Assembly (NCBI GenBank): GCA_963575745.1
Contig: CAUYUJ010002102.1
Location: forward strand, 288,239 to 352,238
Direction of reading: 5' to 3'
DNA: 64,000 nt
Origin: Prorocentrum cordatum
Taxonomy: Eukaryota; Sar; Dinophyceae; Prorocentrales; Prorocentraceae
The notes beneath the pieces are model-generated. The model was not told where the DNA came from, made no database searches, and saw only the letters and a program-made list of their open reading frames with translations. Both the position numbers and the translations under genes were made by a program. Positions 30,736-41,262 of the stretch are shown one piece after another; within the stretch, counting starts at the first letter, position 1; the number at the start of each line of letters is the position of its first letter.

Positions 30736-31757
30736 AAGGAATGGTGCATCCTCATGGTGAGTTTCTTCGTCATCGCAGCGATCAGCAGGGCAAGCAGGTG
30801 GCCAAGACGTCCAGGTGGATCGGCACGGCCATGCAGGTCGGCAGCGCGGAGCTCACGGCAGAGGACGGACACGGAGGAGAAGGTCTCGCGGTGGTGCGCT
30901 GTTCCCATGGCCGTCGCAAGCTTAGATGGAGAGTGCTGCGCCAGTTCGAGTCGTGTGGGTCAAGGACGCGCGACCAGCATGGCACGTGGGTTCAGATTGC
31001 CGAGCTGACGCAGTGGTCATGCAGCAGCTGTGCAGGATGGGACCGTCCAGTTTCGGTCGCAATTCGGCTGGGGTAGCAAGGACCTTCGGCTTTGCCGCGT
31101 TGCAAGCGATTTTGCTAGAGCTTGGGCTTGCGTGTCGCGAGCTCTGCAAGGGTTTGCATCAATGCCGCTCGGCAGTGTTGGATTTCAGGGCCGCTCGCAA
31201 TGTAGTTCGCCCGCTGCCTTAGTCGCTGACGAGGGGCCCGCCCTTCAGGGACCTCTGTGGAATGAAGCGTGCCTCCATATTTCGGAGTGGAACTGGGGTT
31301 GGTAGGTTCCGCTGAGTTGGCACCCAGGATCAGCCGCCTAGCAGCGGGGGGACAATGGTCCACTCGGGGTTTTGCCCGTATGGCTGCCTTCCGTCTTCCT
31401 CATCAGCATCTCCCAATCTTCTGCGCGCCTCTGACACCTACCGCCTGTACTTCCCTGCCGCCCTCATCGCTTGTCCTTGTTCCTGGCTCTTCATTCCCGC
31501 CGGTCCTCATTCCCGCCTTTTCATTCCGCCTCCTCCTTTTCTTCTTCGTTGTCATCATTCGTCCGCCCCTCCTCCTTCCCCCCTCCTGCTCCTCCTCCAC
31601 GTCCTCCACTTCCTTCAGGGCACAACCCCTCATACACAGCAGTGCTGCGACAGGTGTGGCGCTCGGGGCGGCCTTCCGGGGCCTTCCTGGAAGGGCACGG
31701 GCGACAGTATCCGGGCTGGACGGACAACTGTGTGTTGTGATAGGCGTCGCGCTCCCG
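30736..31757. other. Gene-free stretch, probable decayed retroelement 3' part
   Basis: Several medium frames without a recognisable domain. Sequence texture continues from the RNase H relic to about 31350. CT-rich sequence follows at 31480-31620. Confidence 0.4.
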
Positions 31758-32010
31758 GCCACGAAGCGGCCACGGGCGTCGACGCGGCGAAGCTTCGGTG
31801 GACCCCCCCCAAAACGGGCGGGAACGAGGCGGCCGCGGGTGGCGACGCGGCGAAGCTTCGGCGGGCCCCCAAGTGGACGGCAGCGGGGCGGCCACGAGGC
31901 GGCCACGGGCGGCGACGCGGCGAAGCACTGGCAGACCCCCCAAGTGGGCGGCAACGAGGCGGCCACGGCTGGCGGCGTGGCGAAACTTCGGCGGATCCAC
32001 GGAGCCTCGT
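31758..32010. repeat. Minisatellite of about 60-70 bp, four units
   Basis: ACGARGCGGCC starts at 31761, 31824, 31894 and 31954 (spacings 63, 70 and 60). Each unit contains GGCGACGCGGCGAAGC and a run of C followed by AAGTGG or AAACGG. Confidence 0.8.
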
Positions 32011-33240
32011 CGAAAGGAGGGCGGCGCGGTGCGGGTGGGGGCTTGTTGCGTTGAGAGGTGTCGAGTGAGTCCCGTGGGCACGGCTTCGGAGCCGGAAAGG
32101 CAAGACGCAATATGGTCAAGCCGCTGAAACGACGACCGCTTTGGGCGGAGGAGGGGCGTGGGTTTCCGTGTAGATCTAGGTCGCGGAACCTACTCGTGGC
32201 CGAAGCTCGCTGTGGCCAGACAAGCCCCTTCGTTCCTTAGCCAGCGTTCCTTTTGGCAGCACGATGGCTGCATAGGTTGTGGCCCTGGAGTGGGCGAGCG
32301 CAAGGGTAGCCCTGGAGTAATAAAGGGAGGGGTCACCCTTGTCCTCTCTCAGAGGCGGGGGAACAACTCTCCGGGCGGCGAAAGATTTGCAATCCTTCCC
32401 CGTTAGCACTGACCCCCAGCCGGCGCCCGTGGACTCCCACAGGCGCAGTCAAAATTCATCCCCCTCCCGCACTAGCAACGCATGCAGTGGACGCGCGAGA
32501 ACGGGAGGGGAAGGGAGGGGCGGCCGGGCATCCGGGATCGTAACTGGAAGTAGGAAAACGCATGTAGAGAACAACACGCAGAGCTGTAACATCGGAGACT
32601 GAAAACTGGAACCGGGGCAGGGAACATCAAGCCTAATCTGCGGAGCCTGATGGCCCAGGGGGCTTCTCGGATTGGCCCAGCAGAAGGTTGTCGGACAAAT
32701 GTTATTGGTTTCGCATGTGTGACTGGGGTTGGTTGCGCGGTGCTGCTGGAGGCACCGTGAAAAAGGGGCGCGAGGAGGATTCGATTGGCTTCGATTGCAG
32801 CTCACGGGTACTTTTTCTTCAACAGGGGCCCCACCCATGATGTGGACACTTCCCGCGCCGGGAAGGCTGGCAGAATTTGCTGCGTTAGCCTGCTGTGGTC
32901 AGCTGCTCGCAGCATCATGTGTCGCAATTCGGGTCCGCGGTTGGTTCGTTCTTTTCGACGTTATATGTTTTACGTTGAGGCGCGTCCCTTCGTACACGCA
33001 AGCATTGGATCAGTTCCCCTTTGATCCTTGTTGAAAGCAGCAGCACCTGTTGGGGACGACAGCATTCTTGAGCCTTCTGGATCCCCGCTGGGGCTTTCTT
33101 GGGGTACTGTTCACGCTTCGCGTATCCCGACCAGCCCATCCAGAAACGATGCTCATGAGAGCTGACGGGGGGAGAGAGGAAGAGACACGCATAGTCAGCC
33201 CATTCAGAAGCCCCGGGACGTCTGAGTGGGCTTGCCATCT
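32011..33240. other. Gene-free stretch, nothing recognised
   Basis: Mixed-composition sequence without exon-like frames, arrays or visible inverted-repeat ends. Confidence 0.4.
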
Positions 33241-33244
33241 TGAG

Positions 33245-33730
33245 CCGTCTTGGAGCGGTCTTGGGGCCTCTTGGATCATCTTGGGAGCCATCTTGAGCCA
33301 GCTTGGGCTATCTTGAGCCATCTTGGAGGTTATCTTGGGCTCTCTGAGGCCGCTCGGGGGCCTCTTGAGGGCCTCTCGGGGCCCCTTGGAGCCATCTTGG
33401 GGCCTCTTGGGGTTCTCGGGGGATCCTCTTGGGGGCCTCGTGGGAGCCTTGGAGGGCCTCTTGGGGCCATCTTGGAGGCGGTCGGTCAAAAGAGGGGGGG
33501 TACTCGATGCGCGTCCCCCCCCATCGGAGCCACGATCCTCGCGAGGGGTGTCAGAAATTGGCCCTCCCAATGGCCGGAAAAGGAGCCTCCGACACCTCGC
33601 GACACCTCCCAACACAAACCTCCGGGAGGGGAGGGGGGGTCCCCTCCCCGAATGGAAGAGGGGTTGTGGAAGAAAAAACATATTACCCTTAGACCACTTG
33701 TCGTCCAAAGGGCTGGTGGGATTCGTCGGC
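33245..33730. repeat. CTTGG array plus conserved right flank
   Basis: Degenerate CATCTTGGGGCC / CTCTTGGGGG units at 33245-33475, then a unique flank with CCCCTCCCCGAATGGAAGA and CAAAGGGCTGGTGGGATTCG (33640-33725), as at 7575-7665 and 34825-34905. Confidence 0.7.
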
Positions 33731-34104
33731 GCCTTTTAGGCCTTACTGGTGCCGTGGTGGAGAGAATCGACTTGATAAGAGGTGCCCCAGAGTTGCGCAC
33801 CTATGCGAAGACAGGTATGCTGTGGACTTCTTCGTGTGCTCTTAGGGGTACTGTTGAGCACTCCTCAGCCCACCTGCGGCTTCCCTTGAGTCATATCGGG
33901 GCGAACGAGGCCGAACGCCTTGTTTGTTGATGGTTTTGTGTTGACGCGGTTTGCGAGCGTATCTCATGTGTTCCTCCTCGTGTAGTGTTCGTTGTGCAGC
34001 AGTGTTCCTTTTACAAAATGTGTGGAATTCTCTCGGGGTCTCCTTTAGCTCTCCCAAGGCGCTTCTACGAGCGAGCCTCCAGGGGCCCTCTGGCGCCACT
34101 CCAG

Positions 34105-34910
34105 CGAAACATTATAGGCACTCTTGGGGCGCTGATGGGGCTCTGGGGCTGTCCTGGGGACCTTTGGGGTCCCTCTTGGGGCCCTTCCTCTCATCGCGAA
34201 GGCCTCCGAGGCCCATCGACGGGAGTAGTGTTCCTGAGGTCAGTTTGCGTATCTTAGCTGTGCAGATTTCGTCCATCTCGCTCAGGCCCAAAGGGCATTG
34301 CCATTTTAGGGGAGTCCCTTGGACTTCTTCGAAGCCTCCTTGGGCCCTCTCGGACCCCCCTAGGGTTTCCTTGAGTCCACTCCAGACCTCTTTGAGGCCT
34401 TCTTGCGGCCGTGCTGGAGGCAAGCGTCTAGAGCCTAAGAAAGGGAGGGCTATTCAGCAGCACTCTATTGGAAGCCTGTGGCGCCATTTTGGGGCAGCCA
34501 TCGGCTTCTACTTTGGGCCTTTCTGGGCCATCTCGGGGCAGTCTGCAGGCCTGTGGAGCGTATCGGAAGCATGCAAGGCGAGGCTCATTGGCTCCCTCTC
34601 GGGGATATACTTGTGAGGCTCGCTGGCCACCTCGCAGCTGTCTAGAGGTCTTCTTGGGGCCTCTTGGAGCCATGATGCATGCTGGAGTCTATCTGAGACC
34701 ACCCTGGCCACTTTGCGACACCTTAGGGGCAGCATTGGACTATCTGAGGCCTTCTTGAACACCAAGAAGGTCGCGAACCCATTTTCCATACGTTTAGGAA
34801 GATGTAGATGGAGGGGCGAACCCTTCCCCGAAAGAGAACAAGGGTCTGTGCTGGAAGAGCTGGTGGACTTGATCACCTGCGCCCAGAGGGCTGGTGGGAG
34901 TGCAGATCGT
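34105..34910. repeat. CTTGG array plus conserved right flank, second nearby copy
   Basis: CTTGGGGCG / CCTTGGGCC-like units are spread through 34110-34700. The flank at 34825-34905 has CCCTTCCCCGAAAGAG and CAGAGGGCTGGTGGGAGT. Confidence 0.6.
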
Positions 34911-35324
34911 GGCGAAACCAATTGCCGCAGATTCGACGAGTCGAGACACGAGTCGAGCTACATCCTACGCGGCGCGCGAGCTCCATATCTTGGTTGTCTC
35001 GCCCCCCTACTCTTCCTCCTTCCTCTCCTCTCCTTCGCCTTTTCCCCTGGATCCTTCTGCCGCTGCTTCTCTCCTCCTTCCCCCTTCTCCTTCCCGTTAC
35101 TTCTCTTCTTCTCTCCTCGTCCTCTTCCTCCGCGCTCCCCCCCCTTCCCCCTGCGCCGGCCCAAGTCTGGCAGCCCCCGCCCCCGTGCGCGGCCTGCAGA
35201 CTGACCCGCTCGCACCGCTCGCCGCTGCGACCCCCCTCCGCGCACTCGGCCTACAGCCGTGGGCTGCTGGAGGTGGTCCTGGCCCGCAGCGTCTCAGGAC
35301 CCCCTCGAGCCATGCAAAGATCAC
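34911..35324. other. Gene-free stretch, C/T-rich
   Basis: Pyrimidine-rich at 34990-35150. A short frame, YSRGLLEVVLARS, near 35250-35290 is the only exon-like peptide, and it lacks convincing splice sites. Confidence 0.35.
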
Positions 35325-35460
35325 GGCATACGATTTTTCACTATTTCGGTTTATGGGGGCCCTTACCGGGCGTCGGGACCGTCAACACCGACTCAGGATG
35401 AAAAGCCGGTCCCGGCGAATGGGCCGAGATTTTCGGTGTCGACGTTATGAATAAAATCAT
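35325..35460. repeat. Foldback family F, partial inverted copy
   Basis: GGGGGCCCTTACCGGGCGTC, GGACCGTCAAC and AAAGCCGGTCCCGGCGAATGG are the reverse-sense counterpart of 3255-3350 and of the 13790-13880 arm. Confidence 0.55.
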
Positions 35461-35773
35461 GACGTCGGAGGTCTGGATCCCTAGCTCACCCAGCGCCACT
35501 CTGGGACCCCCCTGGGCTTCGCGAGGAGGCGCCCTGGAGACCCCAACACTTGGTTACAGGATGCAGCTCCTGTGGGGGTCAACTTCAGCATCGGTGCTGG
35601 CATATCCATTGTCGGCATCCAGCCCAATCTGGCACATGTCTGTCAAACTCTGCTGACCCCCGCCAGATCAGGCGCGGTCTGGCCGAACTCCGAGCTAGAT
35701 AGCCCCTTTAACTGGGCTCAGCAGCCGTTGCGCCCTCGTTCTCACGAAGACCTCCAGGAGTTCCCCCAGCCAT

Positions 35774-35986
35774 TTTGGACGCCCGAAACGGGTACGGAAA
35801 GAACGGGTACGATGCCCAACAACACATGTTGTCCCAAACCAACAGCGGCCGCTGTTGGGCAGGCGGCCTTCTGTCTCGAATGGACGCAGGCCGCGGCGGT
35901 GCGGACAGCGAGTCCTGTTCAAAATGAACAGGAACTGCTGTTGGGCATCGTACCCATTCTTTCCGTACCCATTTCGGGCGTCCAAA
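35774..35986. mobile_element. MITE family D with perfect 5-bp target duplication
   Basis: The terminal inverted repeats are about 48 bp: the left starts TTTGGACGCCCGAAACGGGT, and the right ends ACCCATTTCGGGCGTCCAAA with three mismatches in the arm. GCCAT flanks both sides (35769-35773 and 35987-35991). The interior contains shorter palindromes (CCAACAGCGGCCGCTGTTGG) and no ORF. It sits 72 bp upstream of the first exon of the membrane-protein gene. Confidence 0.9.
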
Positions 35987-36058
35987 GCCATGGGCCAGGG
36001 GCACCCTTGGCATCGCTCGGCGCAGGGGACCGCGCCGTGCCACCCCCCCTTCGGAGCC

Positions 36059-36212
36059 ATGGCGGCCCTCGGGCTCACGATGCCGAGCCTGTCCACGGGC
36101 GCGGCCCTTGGGGCGGGGGGCTCCGCGCTGCTCGGGGGCAAGTGGCTCTTCAGCTACAATCGCGGCAACTACAAGTTCGACCAGAAGCTCCACTTCGGGC
36201 GGTTCACCACCG
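36059..36212 (+). CDS. Membrane-protein gene, exon 1
   Basis: The frame reads MAALGLTMPSLSTGAALGAG, then GSALLGGKWLFSYNRGNYKF and DQKLHFGRFTTG. The NRGNYxxDxxxxFGRF pattern is what I recall as the beginning of a large dinoflagellate family of multi-span membrane proteins of unknown function. The ATG at 36059 is chosen because homologous N termini are short; the frame is open upstream, so an earlier start or exon is possible. The exon ends after the first base of a Gly codon. The intron would start GAGCTCGG (GA donor) and end CCTGCAG. Both junctions carry the word GGAGC, and such repeats at intron ends are known for some dinoflagellate introns. The joined peptide is GRFTTGASLACAQTGMYRQD. Confidence 0.6.
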
Positions 36213-36619
36213 GAGCTCGGGGGGAGGAGAAGCTCCGGACACCCGGGAAGGCCTCGGGCTCTGCGCACCGGCAGCCCCCCCCCCCCCCCCCGAGGGTGGT
36301 CCCAGCCAGCCTATAGCAGCCTCCCCAGGTGGTCGGGTGCGGCCCCAGCGCCCCGGCGCTGCCTGAGACCGCCCCGGGCTGCTCGTGGGGCCTGCTGAGG
36401 TCAGCCTGGACTCCTGGAGGGGCTGTGCGTGCGCAGCCCGAAGCCTTCCCACCGACACCGCTACCCCTCCGACTCCAGCTCTCCCGCTTTCGCCACGGGT
36501 CGGACGCCCCGCGGTGGACCTCGAGCTCTAGCCGACGTGGCTGGACCCGCCCTGGAATCTGTTGACCAGAACGCACCGGGGAGAGGCCCCCGGGGCACGG
36601 GGCATCCCATTCCCTGCAG

Positions 36620-37191
36620 GAGCGTCCCTGGCCTGCGCACAGACAGGCATGTACCGGCAGGATATCGGCGACATGGCAGAGCTTACGTGCGCACGCATGG
36701 ACGTCTACCATTGCATCGCCGGCATGATCGCCACGATCTTGACCGCCGTCTACTGTCCCGGAAGGGTGGGCCTCCACACGCCGGCTCCGCCAGGATGGCT
36801 CATGGGCCTCTTCATGGTCAACATCGCCGGCTGCTACGTCTACCTCGGCCTCACGATGTGGCTTGCGATGCACGCCTCGCTCCGGGCGGAGACCTCTGCC
36901 ACTCACATGTTGACAAGGTTTGTCCGTCTCCCTATCCCGGCCAATTGGATGCTCGACCGTGCACGTAAGCTGCTGGCTTCGTACGAGGAGCAGAACCTTC
37001 GCGAGGTGTTCCGGATTCCCTTCTTCCGCCACAGGCGCGGCAATAGCGGCAACGACGATGACGTCGGAGATGAGGGCGCGATCAAGCGCACCCGAGGTGG
37101 TGCCGCACATCTTGGCGACGACGTTCCTGCTTGGTACAAGAAAGAGAAGGCAGTGGACCGCAACTTTGCGCAGGAGACGATGCCGTTGCAG
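36620..37191 (+). CDS. Membrane-protein gene, exon 2 (main membrane region)
   Basis: This exon encodes about 190 residues: AQTGMYRQDIGDMAELT, a hydrophobic span (YHCIAGMIATILTAVY), GLHTPAPPGWLMGLFMVNIA continuing into a second span, MWLAMHASLRAETSATHMLT and VRLPIPANWMLDRARKLL. It then has a charged Asp/Lys-rich stretch and DDVPAWYKKEKAVDRNF. The order of short hydrophobic span, PPGWL, MWLAMHAS and RLPIP is diagnostic of the dinoflagellate family. The frame continues to a stop at 37269. A GC donor (TTGCAG|GCTCCC) at 37192 would keep phase 0 and connect to exon 3; a GT donor at 37211 is out of phase with it. Cellular role unknown; probably an integral membrane protein. Confidence 0.7.
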
Positions 37192-37269
37192 GCTCCCTTC
37201 GGATTCTACGGTACATGCACTGATCGTTTGGGCGCGACCCCAATCAGGGTAATGGACTATTTCTCTTGA

Positions 37270-37530
37270 GGCATGCAATGCGCAATACAGCGCGACGAGA
37301 TGCAACGACGTGTGATGCTATGCAGCAGTGTAGCACACGTCGCAATGCATGCCATAGACCTGCCTAACACATCATGGTATGGTAGCTTCGTGCAGCATGT
37401 AATGGTGCGCCATAGCACAACGTAACATGGCGTAGCCTGGCCTAGCATAGCCGGGCACAGCCGAGCATGGCATATAATGGTATGACGCAGGAATGAATCG
37501 CATGGCATGGCGCATACCATATAGGAGCAC
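37270..37530. repeat. Degenerate short repeats rich in CATGGCATA / GTAGC words
   Basis: Words such as ATGGCATA, CATAGCAC, AACATGGCGTAGC and CCTAGCATAGCC recur irregularly. They lie in intron 2 of the membrane-protein gene. Confidence 0.5.
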
Positions 37531-37759
37531 CACGTACCTCAGCAAATCATATCAGCACGGCGCTGCACGGCGGATCGCGGCACAGCGTAATCAAGAGGTG
37601 TCGCGAGCGAGGTTCCGGCGCCGCGACCCTCTGGAGAATCCGCCAGGACCCCAGACGCCAGGGCTGTGCGGACCAGGCCTTTGCCAGATCCGCCTGGGGA
37701 GCACCGGGGGCAACACTAAGGGGGGTACAGTCAACGCGCATAGTGATGACAAACGACTT

Positions 37760-37940
37760 CTTCAAGGGTGCCCTTGGGTCCTTGCCTGCCTCAGCCTCTG
37801 CGGCCCGTCCCCAGCCATGTTCGCAGGCCAGCTTCTCAGGTTCCCTGAGGGCTTGGCCGCCTGCCGCCCAGAATACTTAAACTTCGGCCTCCAAGGGTCT
37901 TGCGTCCTTGCCACGCGTCCTTACTATACGTTTTCACTGT
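37760..37940. repeat. Dispersed repeat family O, copy 2
   Basis: AACTTCGGCCTCCAAGGGTC and TTGCGTCCTTGCCACGCGTC match 18475-18525. Its right end provides the 20-bp direct repeat bordering the next element. Confidence 0.6.
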
Positions 37941-38142
37941 AATGGAGGATGACGGTTAATAAATGACCGGGGGTCGTGTTCACGCGGCGGCGCCCGGGAT
38001 GACGATTAGAAAAAACCGGCCGCGGGCTGGAAAACTATTTTCTTTAATCGTTCTCCGCCAGTGAGAAAAGTGTGCAGAAATAACAGGAAACTATTTTTTT
38101 GATCGTTCCCCCCCTCATTTTTTTATTAATCGTCATCCCGCA
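37941..38142. mobile_element. 202-bp insertion flanked by 20-bp direct repeats
   Basis: TTACTATACGTTTTCACTGT at 37921-37940 recurs at 38143-38162 with one change (A to G at position 16). The insert has inverted ends (GAGGATGACGGTTAATAAATGA against TCATTTTTTTATTAATCGTC). An internal near-copy, GATGACGATTAGAAAAAACC, and AT-rich centre are present. No ORF. Confidence 0.75.
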
Positions 38143-38372
38143 TTACTATACGTTTTCGCTGTGCAGAAGGCGAGTGGGGGGGACGCCTCGCTCCCCAAGG
38201 CGTTCCCAGGAGAGGCGCCCACGGGGGCCGGCTGGCCCGCCCCTCGCCCAGGAGCGCGCGGGCGCGCCCCTCGGGGGCCCTGGGGCCGATCCGTTGGCGC
38301 TGCGCCGCTGCTTCCAGCAGGACGTTCCCCGCCCCCAGTCGGTCCCCGCTCCCCCCCGCCTCGTTGCCTTGT

Positions 38373-38539
38373 TCACCACCCACCAAATCACCCCAACCCA
38401 ACCCGAAGGTCTCGGTTTGCCCTCCATTTCCAGTTGGCGGGGGGTCGGGGAACATCGAGAAAACACATATGGAACCCGTACCCCCCCCAACCCAAAATTC
38501 GGGTCTTCGGGTTGGCTTGGGGTGGTGTGGTAGGTAGTC
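38373..38539. mobile_element. MITE family A, copy 2
   Basis: The same TIRs as 3844-4018: ACCACCCACCAAATCACCCC at the left, GGGGTGGTGTGGTAGGTAGT at the right. The flanks are CCTTGT (38367-38372) and GCTTGT (38540-38545), a 6-bp duplication with one change. It lies in intron 2 of the membrane-protein gene. Confidence 0.85.
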
Positions 38540-38788
38540 GCTTGTGCTGTTCCAACCGACTTGAGCCTTGACCACCAGACAGAGTTTCGAGCACCAGGAA
38601 GGCAGCCCCAAATGCGTTTTTTTTTCACGTGTCGGGCCCTGGGAGACACTCGGCCGACACTGTTTCGACACCCTTTCGACACTCCTCCGGGCGCTCGAAA
38701 TCATTTCTGGCGTGTGGTCCTTAGGTACGACGGTGGCAACAGAACCGCTGCCCCTCATCCAGCGGGAGGGAGCGGAGGATGGATCGCG

Positions 38789-38983
38789 GGCCTAGAGGTT
38801 GACACCAACACCAAGGTCGGCGGTGTGCCTCAACCGAGGGAAGACGATCCCGATCTCGGTGATGGTGGTAATGTTCTGGCTTCCCAGGCGGCCGAAAGAT
38901 TACCACCAACACCGAAATCTAGGATCACCCTCCCCCGGTGGAAGCAACGCCCTGTGTTGGTGTTGGTGTCAATCTCCAAGCCT
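38789..38983. mobile_element. TIR element, family E-like, copy 2
   Basis: GAGGTTGACACCAACACCAA at the left and TTGGTGTTGGTGTCAATCTC at the right are inverted (about 26 bp). The interior again carries ACCACCAACACCGAAATC. It shares the ACACCAACACC core with 28414 and 45269. Confidence 0.6.
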
Positions 38984-39237
38984 CCACGATGGAGAGTGTT
39001 TCGGCCCACGCCCGGCGTCTCCTCGGGCGCGCCCGGCGCCGTGGCTCCTCAGACCGCCCCCCGTCCCCCGCCCACGGGGGCACCGGGCCAGGCCCTGTGG
39101 CCGCATGTGTGTGCTGCCCGGCAGCGCCTCTCCTGGCTCACCAGGGGGGCAGGCAGGGCTCCCAAGGCAAAGCCGACTTTGGGGAGCCCGAGCTCGAAGA
39201 AGAACCAAAAACACACACATAAAACATAGACTTTTTG

Positions 39238-39412
39238 GCGCTCCGCGCGGCGTTCTCGGATCCGCGCTGGACTCCCCCTCCCTGGCGCGCGGATCGCGCG
39301 CCAGGGGCGGCGCCGGAGGCGCCGCCGAGGGGGGCTCCGCGCGCGCCGCGCGCCCGGGCGCTCCGCGCGCCAGGGAGGGGGGTGCAGCGCGGATCCAGCT
39401 CCTCGCGGAGCG
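39238..39412. repeat. MITE-like family L, copy 3
   Basis: CGCTCCGCGCGGCGTTCTCGGATCCGCGCTGG..CCAGGGAGGGGGGTGCAGCGCGGATCCAGCTCC, with a strongly self-complementary GGCGCCGGAGGCGCC centre. Confidence 0.65.
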
Positions 39413-39924
39413 CCAGCAGTCTATGGTTACATTGTTTTCTTCACTGAGTACCCCTCGGTCGTTGAAAGCAGGCGCTTCCTCTGACTTCCAGACCCCACCC
39501 TACATTGGGCGCCCCCCCGTTTCCAGGGTCGAGCGGCGTTCCCCTCTGCCCCTCCTCACTGTTTTGGCCCGCGGCCGCGGGAGAGCGCGCCGGCGGCGAG
39601 TCGGGTCAAAGCGGGCTACGCAGCGACGAACTGAGCGAAAGCGGCGGAGACAGGCCACGCCTCACGCGGCTGACCGACTGCCAGCGTGCAAGTATGCATG
39701 GACTTCCTTACGGGGAGCAGGCGGGAATCCAGTCTCCTGCAGTGCGCGCGTGTCCGCGCGCCTCGGGCTGTCCTGTGGGCCTCGTCGGGCCCTCTAATTG
39801 GGGGCCTTCACGGGCCGTCTCGAGTCTGCCTGGGCAGCCCTTTGGGGCTGCATGGAGGGGGACATTGGAGGCCCTTGCGGCTCATTTGTCGGAAGCGGAT
39901 AGACCTCCTACCCTGACACGACGA

Positions 39925-40062
39925 TCAAGGAATTGGCCGTTTTCGGCTCGCGAGAGGGCGTCGCGGCCGCCATGTTTGCGGGTCCGGGTCCGTCGGTTTT
40001 GGTCCCAGGCCGTTTTCACTAAGGGGAGGTTTACTAAAGGGAGGTCTGTCCACCGCTGAATT
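39925..40062. repeat. Dispersed repeat family H, copy 2
   Basis: Nearly identical to 5735-5870: GAATTGGCCGTTTTCGGCTC, GAGAGGGCGTCGCGGCCGCC and TTTACTAAAGGGAGG. Confidence 0.8.
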
Positions 40063-40246
40063 CAGGCAGTCAGAAGCGGGCGACACAACGCTAAACCCAT
40101 TGAACAGAACCAAGGGGCATCAATGATCTAATCTTCTTGGAGCCCTTTGTGGAGCCCTCCTGAGGCTCTCTTCGGCTCTCTTGGGGGCTTCCTACTTCAT
40201 GCTTCCACCTGCATCCTCCGACCGATGGATACACCGAGCACGAGAG

Positions 40247-40497
40247 TCACCACCCACCAAACCACCCCAACCCCACCCGAAGGCCCCAATTTGCCAACCA
40301 TTCCCAGAGAGGGAGAGAGAGAGAGAGAGAAAGAGAGAGAACAAACAAATATACATATGTTTAAAGAGAAAGAGAGAGAGAGAGAGAGGGAGAGAGAGAG
40401 AGAGAGAACAAAAAAGAGAGCAAGAGAGAGAGAGAGAAAGAAATAAAGAGAGAGAGAGAGAGAAAGAGAGAAAGAAAGAGAGTAAGAGAGCGACACG
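40247..40497. mobile_element. MITE family A, copy 3, truncated by a (GA)n array
   Basis: The left TIR and about 50 bases of family A (ACCACCCACCAAACCACCCC, GAAGGCCCCAATTTGCCAACC) are followed at about 40305 by (GA)n with AAAGAGAG and AACAAA interruptions to 40493. The right TIR is absent, so the array has replaced it. Confidence 0.75.
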
Positions 40498-40537
40498 AAG
40501 CCTGGCGCAGGCTCGCAGCGGCAGCAACTGCCCGCAG

Positions 40538-40567
40538 CACTTCGAGGTCTTCCGCGAGATGCAGCAG
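40538..40567 (+). CDS. Membrane-protein gene, exon 3 (short)
   Basis: Between CTGCCCGCAG (acceptor) and CAG|GCCTGC (GC donor) the 30 bases encode HFEVFREMQQ. In the dinoflagellate family the segment H-F-x-x-F-R-E-x-Q comes directly before E-W-x-P-Y-x-x-Y-A-R, which is exactly what exon 4 begins with. Phase 0 on both sides fits exons 2 and 4. The exon might be slightly longer at its 5' end (NCPQ) if an upstream CAG is used. Its small size makes it easy to miss. Confidence 0.5.
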
Positions 40568-40739
40568 GCCTGCAGCCTCTCTGTCCCCTCCCCCTCCCTC
40601 CGAGCCCCCCCTCCCTGGCCACTTCTCCGCGACGCGCTTTCTTCTGAACAGGCCTGTCGCAGCCCTGCCTGATCCCCTTGCCCCGCAGCCCGCAGCATCA
40701 TAGTCCATCCGACTCTAATCGCCGCTCCCCCCATTCTAT

Positions 40740-41050
40740 CCCACTCCTCACCCAGCCCCCTCCGGTCTCCTCACTCCTCCTCCTCCCCTCCCTCCTCCTT
40801 TCCTCCCTTCTCCATTCCCTCCTCCTTCCTTCGATCCTCCGTTCACTCCTTCCCTCCGCCCTCCTTCCTCCTCCTGCCCTCCCTCCTCCTCCTCATCCTT
40901 CATCCTCCTCAACTCCTCCTCCTCCTCCCTCCCCTCCCCCTCCCCCCCCTTCTCCCCCCTCCCCCTCCCCCTCATGTTCATATCATCCTCTCCTCCTCCG
41001 CCCCTTCTCCGCTGCCTCTCCTCTTCCTCCCCCCCTCCTTCCTCGCCTCG
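40740..41050. repeat. Pyrimidine-rich (CTCCTC/CCCTCC) tract
   Basis: About 300 bases of almost pure C/T inside the modelled intron 3. Low complexity, no coding content. Confidence 0.85.
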
Positions 41051-41080
41051 AGAAAAGGCATAAAACATAAAACTGTATAG

Positions 41081-41262
41081 GGCGCTCTGCGCGGAGTTCT
41101 TGGATCCGCGCTGGGCCCCCGTGGCGGCGCCTCGGCGCCGCCTCTGGCGCGCTTTTTTTTTTTTTCTTTTCCACTTGCGCCTCCGGCGCCGCCTCTGGCG
41201 CGCTCCGCGCGCCAGGGAGGGGGGGCCAGCGCAGATCTAAGAAATCCGCGCGGACCGTCAAA
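41081..41262. mobile_element. MITE-like family L, copy 4 (most complete)
   Basis: CTGCGCGGAGTTCTTGGATCCGCGCTGG at the left and CCAGCGCAGATCTAAGAAATCCGCGCGG at the right are inverted. Between them are two GGCGCCGCCTCTGGCGCGC copies and a T run. Other copies are at 12005, 24918, 39238 and 62709. No ORF; a perfect target duplication is not evident. Confidence 0.75.

Noticed and set aside
36108-37305. Large overlapping frames over the membrane-protein exons
   Set aside because: They are shadows of the plus-strand family frame, which alone carries the recognised motifs.
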